64,000 nucleotides of DNA from Cladorhizidae sp. MBARI D1340-BT2 (taxonomy: Eukaryota > Porifera > Demospongiae > Poecilosclerida > Cladorhizidae). A program made the translations under genes and the position numbers. The notes under the pieces were generated by a model. That model did not search any database. It worked only from the letters and a program-made list of their open reading frames with translations, and was not told the DNA's origin. Shown here piece after piece: positions 55,124-64,000 of the stretch. Every line of letters starts with the position of its first letter. Within the stretch, counting starts at the first letter, position 1. The DNA lies in assembly GCA_028752905.1 (NCBI GenBank), contig JAQNBH010000010.1, positions 19,526,422-19,590,421 of the forward strand, written 5' to 3'.

Positions 55124-55488
55124 GGTAATAAATTTAAAACCCACACACATATATAATTATAGCAATTGTTTTTTTCCCCACAGAGTGTTAGTCTGCAACA
55201 AGTTGACAAAAACGATGAAGGAGCAGATAAGGTGCACATTCTATGCATGAGAATATACTTTATTGTTCATGCTGGTGCTGTTGAGTCTACATATATATAT
55301 ATGTAGGTCCATGCACTGTCACAGTTGGTTCAATCAACAATAATACTATGATTATGTAGCTATAGTGCAGCTAACTGATACTAGTCAGTGTAGTTGTTCT
55401 CCAATAGTTAAATTGACGATACACTAGGTTGCATGCAGCTACTGTATAATATATTGCATGCAGAGTTCATTTTAATTGTTTGTGCAGA

Positions 55489-57271
55489 GATCAAGTAGCA
55501 GAAAAAGGCAAAAATCAGGAGCAGAGAAGAAATGGGGAGTTATACGTGCTAAACGAAGGAAGATCAGCGACAGACATCATTCAGTGATTGATCTGACAGA
55601 ACATGCTGATAGTGTCTCTGAATATGAAAATTAGGAAAATTCTTCCTGGACTCAAATTGGAAATGTATACATCTCTCTCAAGAAGATAGGTAAAAATGAC
55701 TAATAGCACATAAGTTTTTTTAATACTTATATTATCACTATTCAGAAGAATTCTTCAGACTGACACAGAATGGATGACAGATGACATCATTAATGCCACC
55801 ATGATTTTATTGCAGCAGAGATATGTAGTGCCAGGACTTCAAAATGTTGTACATGGCAATACACTTTCGTATGATATAGTTGGAAGATCTGAGTTTGTTC
55901 AAGTTCTTAACTCAGCTAACAATCACTGGTTAAGGGGGGAATAATGTCAAAATGCTAACTTTCACTTTTTTTAACAACTATTTTAAATGGTGTATCTGCT
56001 CATATAGAAGTCATATTCCAAGTTTCAGAACATTTGAAGATTCTATGATGTAGTTACGACAGCTTTTGCACTCACTATTTTCATTAGAAACCCAGCAAGT
56101 GTGAAGAAGAATCGCGTCGCATTAGATTAGAAGAATTTCCACGTATTTCCACAAATTTCTCCCTGATTTCTCACCCATACTCCATAATTTATATATCACC
56201 ATTCTTATTGTGTGCTCTTTAACCTAAATTATTTTATTTCACTGTTATGAGAATGTGTTGGGTATAGACCTGCATATCTGCATGAGGTTTGTATGGGATT
56301 TTTCCCCACTCTCCTGTGGTGCATTATCATACCAATTCAAATAGTTTAGGTGAAACTACTACATGTACTCTTACCATAAACCACCTAGTAGCCACTTAGC
56401 ATTATTAATGGTTTTTAATTTGTGGACTGGATTTCCTGGCTGACACTTTGGCATAAAAAATATCTATGACAAAAGTTAAATACATCATTAAATAGCTTAT
56501 CTTCTAAGCTACATTTTGGTACAAAAAGTATGTTGATAGAGGGTAGTGGGTGGAAGTTATGATTGGTATTGTCGAGGTGTATTTGTTTGACATTATTCCC
56601 CCCTTAACCGTGTCAACCATAGGCTGTCCATACTCTCACGTTGAGGTATATGATAGCTTCTACTCAGACATGCCCAAGTCAACAAAGGAGCAAATCTGTG
56701 CTCTGCTTTCATCAACAGAACCTAGTATTCAGTTGGACTATGCTGACGTTCAACGTCAAACCAACAACTTCGATTGTGGCCTCTACACACTTGCATTTTG
56801 TACATCTCTCTGTGCTGGTTAGATTTATTGAAATTAATATCAATAAAACTTTTTTAACTTTGAATTTCCTTTATAAATAGGTCAAGATCCGCGATGGCTT
56901 CATTTTGACAATGCAAAAATGCGCCATCACTTACTGGAGAGCTTAGAGAAGGGATGGATTGAACCATTTCCTAGCAAGACAAGAGCTACAAAGAAGAGAA
57001 GTACAAGGAAGGATAAAATTGCAATATATTGCACATGCCGTACCACAAGAAGAAGGAAAGATGCTCGAGTGTTTCAAATGTACTGAGTGGTTTCATGAAG
57101 ATTGTCTGAAGGTATTTTTAACAGTACCATGTGAACTTAAATAGTAAATGTGTGCATTGCCAATTGCACATGCATGTGATTTAATTTCATCTGCAGAATG
57201 TACCACAAAAAGGTTGGACTGACCCACAATTTGAATGGTGTTGTGACAAGTGTATTACTAGAGAAGGACAG
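55489..57271 (+). pseudogene. First Ulp1-like protease with PHD finger (Ginger)
   Basis: A basic linker exon (55489 onward; RSSSRKRQKSGAEKKWG) leads to WTQIGNVYISLKKIG. The protease exon reads WMTDDIINATMILLQQRYVV then GLQNVV, and NSANNHWL with the catalytic His. A 670-bp insertion interrupts it, and the exon resumes with VEVYDSFYSD (catalytic Asp) and VQRQTNNFDCGLYTLAF (Gln and catalytic Cys). After an intron, GQDPRWLHFDNAKMRHHLLE and IEPFPSKTRA complete the C48 family pattern. A PHD finger follows in a shifted frame (MLECFKCTEWFHEDCLK, then exon 57197-57271 with EWCCDKC). Such proteases cleave SUMO-like conjugates; the role in transposition is unknown. All catalytic residues remain, but the reading frame is broken. 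Confidence 0.75.
55934..56603. mobile_element. TTAA-flanked miniature element (Kolobok/piggyBac type)
   Basis: The 670-bp insert has 18-bp perfect inverted ends (GGGGGGAATAATGTCAAA) and TTAA on both sides (55930-55933 and 56604-56607). It contains no coding frame. TTAA duplications are used by piggyBac and Kolobok superfamilies; purine-rich ends favour Kolobok. It splits the first Ulp1 exon between the His and Asp motifs. Confidence 0.85.
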
Positions 57272-57448
57272 GTAAAAGCAATGCATGGAACAATAATATA
57301 CCTCCTGTCACTTACAATTTCACTAACACAATATCGAAATCTGACCATCTTGAGCTATGACAAGTCACCACACAATTCTGAAATCAAGTTTGTTTGTTTT
57401 TTATTTTCATCTGTGATTGAAGCTGTATTTGCATTATTTAGACTATTT
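57272..57448. other. Ginger intron
   Basis: Between the donor after GAAGGACAG (near 57271) and the acceptor-like TTATTTAG near 57449. No independent gene. Confidence 0.4.
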
Positions 57449-58605
57449 CCCACCACAAAGTACAAAGGATCATCAAGAATGAATTGAAGCACAAGTTAGA
57501 GGCATACGACAATGAGAATGGGCTGCAAGAAGAAGAGAATGCATCACTGGATGAAAAGAATGGTCTGGATGAAGAGTGTGGCTCATGGGAAGAGCAAGAG
57601 CAAGTAAAGTAGACCTAAATATCAATCCATCCCGGTATGTACATGACACAATCTGTACTCGAGAACATCATAATACATGATATGTATTAAGGCTGCATGA
57701 ACTTGCCATGCACTAGCACTATCATAGTTTACACATGCAATCATAAATGTAATTAATGACACACTTTAATTAGCTATCATTCATTATACTTAAGTTATAC
57801 ATTAAATTATGTCTATATTTTGTCACAGAATGATAGATGTGAGGAGGGAAAGGAAGAAGACAGACTACATAAAATACACTTCCCACCATTCAGGAAAGAA
57901 ATGAGAGAAACCCTTATGAATGGAACGGAACTGTCGTGTAACCACATCAACCTTGCTCAGAGAATGCTAGCAGTCCCCAAGAATGCATGGCTTGCAATGT
58001 CCTCTTAATCTCTCGCCAATCAACGAGTTAAGTCAAAAGTGTCTCCAGATACATCTTGTGGATGGTGATCACTGGATCACGTCAAGCTCTCTTGGACAGG
58101 AGATAACTGTGTGTGACAGCTATATCCGTGGCCCTATGCGTGCAATGCTTGAACAGCAACTTGCCCTCATCTACAAGTCACAAATAATGATAGAAGAGGA
58201 TGGTGATGAAATCACTCCTGAACTGGTAGTGAACTTACCAACTGTGCACAGCATTGAAAACAGAGTGGCATATTTGCAATTGCTTTTTCGGTTCATTTTG
58301 CTTTAGGGGATGACTTAGCACCTCATTTTCGACCATTTACAGATGCGTAACCACCTGAGGAAGTGTTTCCATTGAAAAAATTCAAGCTATTTCCACATAG
58401 GAAGGTTATGTCCATTCCACGAAATGAGGCATCAAATCGTCTACTTTTCATCAAATCTTGCTATGTGTGTGTTTAAAACCAATTTCCTGTGGTGAAGTGA
58501 GAGAATGTAGCTAATGAGTGTGGAGAAGTTTATCATGCCAAATGTGTAATATTTACGAACAAACAAGATACAGATGAATGGGTTTGCATCAATTGCAATG
58601 GTTAG
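57449..58605 (+). pseudogene. Second Ulp1-like protease with PHD-like finger (Ginger)
   Basis: An acidic linker exon (57449-57602; LKHKLEAYDNENGLQEEENA) leads to an exon at 57831 with CNHINLAQRMLAVP. In the next frame come LQCPLNLSPINEL and VDGDHWITSSSLGQEITVCD (catalytic His and Asp). EDGDEITPELVVNLPTV follows. Beyond a frameshift near 58250 the catalytic-site region reads KQSGIFAIAF, where DCG is expected, so the catalytic Cys appears replaced by Ser. LGDDLAPHFRPFTDA and KKFKLFPHRKV follow. A degenerate second finger (CYVC, NECGEVYHAKC, WVCINC) ends near 58605. The tandem protease-finger arrangement suggests internal duplication in the ancestral element; this second unit is inactive. Confidence 0.65.
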
Positions 58606-58832
58606 CTATTAATAATTCATTATGACTAACATATTACAATATTTCTACCATACTCACAGTTAGCTAGCTAGCTAGCTATATCAATTTTCCCCTAACTAAT
58701 AATTCATGTATTTTATTATGACTAACTTATAATATTTCTACCATACTCAGTTTATGGCAGTTTTTTCTTTAGAAACAATTAGTATACCATGTCTTATCTA
58801 TGACACTTGCTATAAGACTTTCAGGTTGGTTG
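58606..58832. other. Ginger 3' non-coding
   Basis: AT-rich sequence containing (TAGC)n and two TTATGACTAAC direct repeats. No gene. Confidence 0.4.
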
Positions 58833-59080
58833 AAGTCACCCAAGAATACCATACTGTATGATGTGCTTGTGTTTATACAGGACACGCAAGAATACCATAC
58901 TGTATGATGTGCTTGTGTTTATACAGGACACCCAAGAATACCATATTGTATGATGTGCTTGTGTTTATACAGGACACCCAAGAATACCATATTGTATGAT
59001 GGATGTGCTTGTGTTTATACAGGACACCCAAGAATACCATACTGTATGATGTTGTGCTTGTGTGTTGTTTATACAGAAGC
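58833..59080. repeat. 46-bp minisatellite near Ginger 3' end
   Basis: Five units of AGGACACCCAAGAATACCAT plus ATTGTATGATGTGCTTGTGT plus TTATAC; the last two are lengthened by small insertions (GGAT, GTT). The minus-strand open frame across it is repetitive and not a gene. A (TAA)n tract follows at 59127-59153. Confidence 0.85.
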
Positions 59081-59594
59081 CACCCTTCCTGTACAAGACT
59101 TAACGATGGCTCTATCTTCCCACCTGTAATAATAATAATAATAATAATAATAAACAATGGTTTTATAGTACAGACTTTTGTGATGCTTATAATGATTGTA
59201 GAAAAGATGGAAGAAGGAATGCAAGTAAGTTCTACAGGCACCCAAGATTAAGTATTAGAAGTTGGGAGTTGCTGCATGGACATGAGAAATGGAAAGTACA
59301 TGTACTTTTTGCATCAAAGTTTGAGATGAAGTGTGCCCATAAAAATTCTTTGAGGTCTTTCTTGATACTGCACAAGGAATGATTGATGTTTATAGGAGGT
59401 GGAAGGGCATTCCAGAGCCGGGGAAGTCTGTTGAAGTACCAATGTCTGGACTGGTTCGTGAGTGATCTTGCATGGCATAGCTTTGATGAGCTATATAGAA
59501 GATCTGGTTGAGCTCTTCAGGAAACATAGTTTTTCATATTAAAGTTTGGTGTGGTATTCTTGATTGATTTGATAAAAAACAGGATGTCCTGCAG

Positions 59595-59740
59595 CATCTG
59601 ACACTAACAGCGACACTATATCCTAGCTGCGACAAAATATCCTAGGATATTATGTCGCTTTTTAACTGACGAGCGACAGAATCTCCCAGGATATTTAGTC
59701 GCCGCGACAGAATCTCCTAGCGACAAAATATCCTGTGACA
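59595..59740 (-). repeat. Ginger right terminal inverted repeat
   Basis: It contains GCGACAAAATATCCTAGGAT then ATTATGTCGC, a nearly perfect 30-base palindrome. The inverted partners of the left-end modules are also present, with terminal CCTGTGACA followed by CCGT. Confidence 0.85.
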
Positions 59741-59744
59741 CCGT

Positions 59745-62700
59745 CCTGGTGACTGAGTACGTGACGTCGGCAATTATTCACGTTCGTCCGCTTGCAATGA
59801 ATGTTTTGATTACGGCGTTGAAATGCGTGTGTAAAATTAATATGTCAAATCATGGTCTTTACAGAATATATGGAGCTATAAAGTAGTAATCACACCTCTT
59901 TTTTTAAATTAAAAAATACAGATGTCACCCCTAGAATAATCTAGAAACGCATTACTGTACCTAAAAAAAGATGCAATCATTAAAATAGCTAATGCATGTT
60001 TTTCTTTCAGTAGTCATAGTTATATTCTTAGTAGCTATGTACTTAGTGATGGCCCATCACAAGGCATACCAGAACAATTATTAGAACATCATGTGATGCA
60101 AATATGAAGGGGTTCAATATGACGGTTGAGAAATGGCAGGTTAAGAAAGGGATAAATTCTATTATAATAGTTAGATGCAGAGTCCATTTGATTTATGGTA
60201 TTTCCTGAAGAAGGAGTAAGAGTGAAGTGACACGAATGTAGCGAGTATGCTTGGTTGAGGTATGTAGAAACTAACAACATTGCTACGTGACAAACAACTG
60301 TCAACAAACCATGAGGATGCTAGAAGAAGCCAGTACTCAATGAACTCCTCTACTTTTTTTCAAATGCCCCAGAAATTTAGGACAGGGTTCATGCACTAGA
60401 AACATCCAGTGACACAAGCCACGAACTTGCTCTACTACAACAGGAAATTTTTAAAGGTCCCTCCCCAACCAGTTCCTCCCACTCACTTTGCTCTAGGTAA
60501 TAATGGCCACCAAATACTGCTCCACATCAAATAGTGTAGCTTGCTAAGAGGGGCTAAGAAGTAGCTGAAAGGAGATTCTTGGTGTTGTGTTAGAATTTGG
60601 GGCTAGATTTCTGAATTCCAGAGCTATAACAGCAATGTGATAAAAGAACTAGCATTTTCAGAATTGCAACAAAACAAAAAAATTAAAACCAAGAGCACTC
60701 TCTAGTCTCTACCTTCGTTAAGGTAGAGACTCTATTATGTCGAAGATGGTGGACTCAACATGTAGAGTCCATCCACACCCACCACATTGGTCAGTTACAA
60801 GTTCCATATTTCCCTCCACAGAGGAACTTACAGTGAAATAAGGAGCCTGCAACTGACAAATGAAATTGTCCCATTCAGCCAAGCTAGGTTCTATTGACCG
60901 GATGCACTTCCACAGATCATTGTGGAGTCAGTGAAGTATTACTCTGAGGTTGCTGAGGTTCGCTTAAGTACGTAGCTACTCTTGCTCCAATCCCAAAAGA
61001 AGGGTTTTGATGAAGAAAGGAGGAGAGCAGTGTCTACCTCATGGGCTAGATCAAAGTAGTTTTCATAATACGGCATTACTTATACCTTTCAAGTTTGTCA
61101 CCCACTCCAATCCATCTAGCTATGTAGCTCCTGTAATCAGTTGGACATCATGCACACTGTTGAAGACATGACAATAAGACTCTTCTGCTTCCACTAATAT
61201 GGAATGTCTATGACAGTTTTTATGTTATCTATTAATGTTATCATCAGTCAGTATCCTACTCATTAGGTTACCTGCAATACAGAGGAAAAATAAGACACAA
61301 AAAACATTAAGATCTAAAAAGTGATGCATCTATATAGTATAATATATATAAAAGTGCTAGTTCTTGCAGAAAGGTCTTCTGTTGGAGGAAATGTAGTCCT
61401 ATTGCAACTCTATCTTGCTTCATTCTAGCTATCACATCTTCTCTACCAGGCAAGCCTACTTCCTACTTCCCAACAAAATCAATGTGCTTTCAAGTAAAAA
61501 TATGTACTAGCCTAGTGACAAGACCTGTGGAATTATTATTATCAGCTTCTCAATCAAATTATCCTGGGTCTGTATATACTTGGGTACTTATTCTCAATGT
61601 TCTAGGTGTTAGATTGAGCAACATGATTATGTTCTTTAGTGATTAAATTAGTGGTGCTAAATATGAAGTGGAAAACTAAAAGGACAAATAAAATCATATT
61701 TTAAACATTATTACCCACCATTATGGTTGAAAATAAATCAGTGTTCAATGTAGATGAAGGATCTTGTAATTTTTTACGTATATTTTTGGCGTTGTTTTAT
61801 AGTCAATCAACCAACCCCAATAACTTACTCAGAATAACAACAGTACCATATGTTATTATATACAATTCTTATTTCTTATTACTGAAGTAGATAAGTGCCT
61901 ATATCTGGGTAATAAAATAAATATAGACACAGGTGGTTTTGTTAAAGGTCTGTGATGTTAACTGTTCTATAACGAGTAAACTTCCCAAGGAATCTAACAG
62001 TTATCTTTTAGGTACCAAAATGTACCATTGTCATGACTCACCTCAGTCCTGTGTTGATAACTATTGTCATAGCAATAAGCTTATCAGGAAGCCATCTGAA
62101 ACACATGCATTATAGGTATAAACTTACTTGGTGTCATGAAGGTTTTCTGATAAGTATTGTCACAATATTAAAGTTCTAAGGAAACCAAATGATCATTTCA
62201 TGACAGAAATTTGTGCAACTGCTTGCTCATCTCAGCTAGATTTGATATTACATGCCCACCAGTATATCCCATGAGATGATGACCATTTATCAGATTCACA
62301 GATGTTTAGCTGAGTGCAGAAATGAATTAGTGCTGAAACAATAACCGGGTTAGTTTTTGCAATGTACTGGAAAGGACATATTTAATGACATTAGGTATTG
62401 GGAACAATATATACACAGAGACATGATGTTAAATTAAGAAATGGGTTAGTTATGGCCATGCATGGGACAGTTTGGAGTCTACTAATAGCAAAACTGTTAT
62501 GAGGGTAAATACACTAAGCAAGTTATGTATGGGAAGAAAAGAAGTCGGATATAAGATCTTGATGATAAAAAATTTAATAGGTTCCACACTTACCACCTTC
62601 ATGCTCGAAGTGTCAAAATTGGCTGTAGATAATGTTACTAAAACTTGCTAAAAGTTTAGCTGAACTATAAACTTTCTTGGTACGCCATTAATTTAAATAC

Positions 62701-64000
62701 AGGAAATGCTATATACTGGACTCCATGATATTAACTGCTTTTAGATAATTTTTTCCCCCATACACGTTCATCACATTAAAACAGTCATTTGATATTGTTG
62801 ACTGTAGCACATGCAGCTGGTGTTGAATAGATCCATAATAAATATGGAAAACTATATATACAATGCTGATTTGTTACAGGCCATTCTATTGCACTAACAA
62901 TTTTTGGTAAAATTTTATTATATTAACACGAAGCTAGTATTATTCCAACAATAGAAGTTTCAGTAAAACCTCTTTAAATAAGCTTTTGGTTTTTATTGCA
63001 AACACATTAACCAAAATACTTCGGTCTTCATCAGGAAGGAAAAAAAATGCAAAGCATCCACACTTGCTTGCAGCACAATACACACAACATCTTGTTTTCA
63101 TTTTATGATCAGACTTGATATAGACAGAAGTATAAAAACAAAAAACTGATTAAAAAAGCTATTTGATGTCAGCTGAAAGTAATCGCAGATGTTTTAATGA
63201 TTATACAGATATGTAGCTATATGCCAATGCTCATTGACACATCAACCTTTCTTCCTTCTCCACTTGCTATTGCTCTCCTCCATCTTTCCTGGTCTTCTTC
63301 ATTTACATAGTCCTCTGGATCTAGTCTTCTTACTAATTACTAGCCCTTTCCTCCTTCTCATCTATGCCTCTATCAATACCTCCTCTTACTTCATCTTTCA
63401 TCTCACTCTATGCCTGTGTCTGTTAATGAGGTGATTCAAACATTGTAGTCTATGTATGGTGTATGTGTCTGTGCTGATGCCAAATACATATGATGACATT
63501 GTTTATTAGAGTATTGCCACTGCATGACATGATATTTAGAAATTTGACATAGTCCATGACTTATTTAACCAGTTCACATTAGGCATAGACCATACCTATT
63601 CTGCACTTATCAGCAGTAAGTTGAAATCTAGAAAACATTGATAAACATGACTCTTCCTCTGGTCTATTTGTTGTCTGAAGCCTGCAAGGGATTTAGCAAC
63701 CCAAGTTATTATTGAGGTTTACCCCTATATACTTATTGAAAACATAGTGTTTGTTTGTATACTATTTATGGATGTCAGTCTGTGTATTGTCACTCCCTTT
63801 CTCTCCCTTTCTCCTGAAGGAATGAGTCTTTTTTTGTTTAAATACACACCTCTAGTATGTGTCTATATTTTCAAGAATAAATGTTGCTGTGTATATACTT
63901 TCATGAGAATTTGTGATAGCTAGCTACTATATAGATTATTTGCAGCTAAGGCTAGATGCAGTTCTACTTTTTCACATGATCTCTATTGGTATAAAAAAAA
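59745..64000. other. No gene recognised to window end
   Basis: About 4.2 kb of AT-rich sequence. CGTGACGTCGGC near 59761-59772 resembles a CRE-type promoter motif and may mark a minus-strand promoter beside the Ginger insertion. A minus-strand frame near 63235-63335 (DPEDYVNEEDQERWRRAIAS) looks protein-like but has no partner exons. No RNA genes were recognised. Confidence 0.35.

Larger units (their letters stand above)
54315..59740 (+). mobile_element. Ginger1-type DNA transposon with Ulp1/PHD modules, integrase core lost
   Basis: The 5426-bp element is flanked by the 4-bp target duplication CCGT (54311-54314 and 59741-59744). It begins TGTCCCAG and ends CTGTGACA, i.e. TGTC(C/A)CAG inverted termini. 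It has terminal inverted repeats of about 120-145 bp. The plus strand encodes, in order, the N-terminal zinc-binding start of a gypsy-integrase-like transposase, a GPY/F module, a Ulp1-like protease with PHD finger, and a second Ulp1-like protease with PHD-like finger. TGTNR ends, 4-bp duplications and GPY/F are hallmarks of Ginger1. The DDE core is missing, so this copy is non-autonomous. Confidence 0.8.

Noticed and set aside
58873..59241. 122-codon minus-strand repetitive frame
   Set aside because: It is translation of the 46-bp minisatellite and the (TAA)n tract.
63235..63434. Leu/Pro-rich plus frame, and minus-strand DPEDYVNEEDQERWRRAIAS peptide
   Set aside because: The plus frame is a shadow of purine-rich minus DNA. 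The minus peptide is suggestive, but no splice sites, start or relatives support a gene.

Overview
The window looks like invertebrate animal nuclear DNA. It is AT-rich and intron-rich, has GT-AG splice signals, and carries phase-1 Ig-like and fibronectin-type exons. Its transposon families (Merlin, Ginger-like, Mutator-like, ZMYM1-type hAT, SCAN-gag gypsy, APE-type LINE) are typical of early-branching metazoans. A sponge is my preferred guess, but this is inference because no host marker gene is present. There are no bacterial-style operons and no tRNA or rRNA genes that I could recognise.

Region 1 (1-24 kb) holds one plausible host gene on the minus strand, a cell-surface receptor. It has a signal peptide (22.5 kb), an Ig-like exon (20.8-21.2 kb), a fibronectin-type exon (14.55-14.84 kb), two more phase-1 exons (13.4-13.9 kb) and a transmembrane exon (1.15-1.34 kb). 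Its introns are swollen by decayed hAT-type transposases and by a minisatellite of about 30 bp that switches orientation.

Region 2 (24-31 kb) contains a decayed reverse-transcriptase ORF. Beside it a Lys/Ala-coding-like minisatellite is split by a near-intact, extremely purine-rich LINE (about 26.1-30.0 kb). A GGGCTA/GGGCAA telomere-like hexamer array follows.

Region 3 (31.5-48.4 kb) is a nest of intron-containing Mutator-like elements (MULEs). These are invaded by LINE 3' ends and by one gypsy family that left a full-length copy, a solo LTR and a chimeric LTR. The full gypsy copy (42267-46698) has a 5-bp target duplication, a tRNA-Leu primer-binding site, a polypurine tract, a SCAN-like gag, and integrase placed before a remnant RNase H tail with no reverse transcriptase. 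A 3362-bp tandem duplication is explained by unequal crossing-over between two LTRs.

Region 4 (51.7-59.7 kb) holds two complete DNA transposons. One is a Merlin element with an 8-bp target duplication. The other is a 5.4-kb Ginger1-type element with a 4-bp target duplication, two Ulp1-like protease and PHD-finger modules, and no integrase core. Its first Ulp1 exon is split by a 670-bp miniature element flanked by TTAA. From 59.75 kb to the end I recognise no gene.
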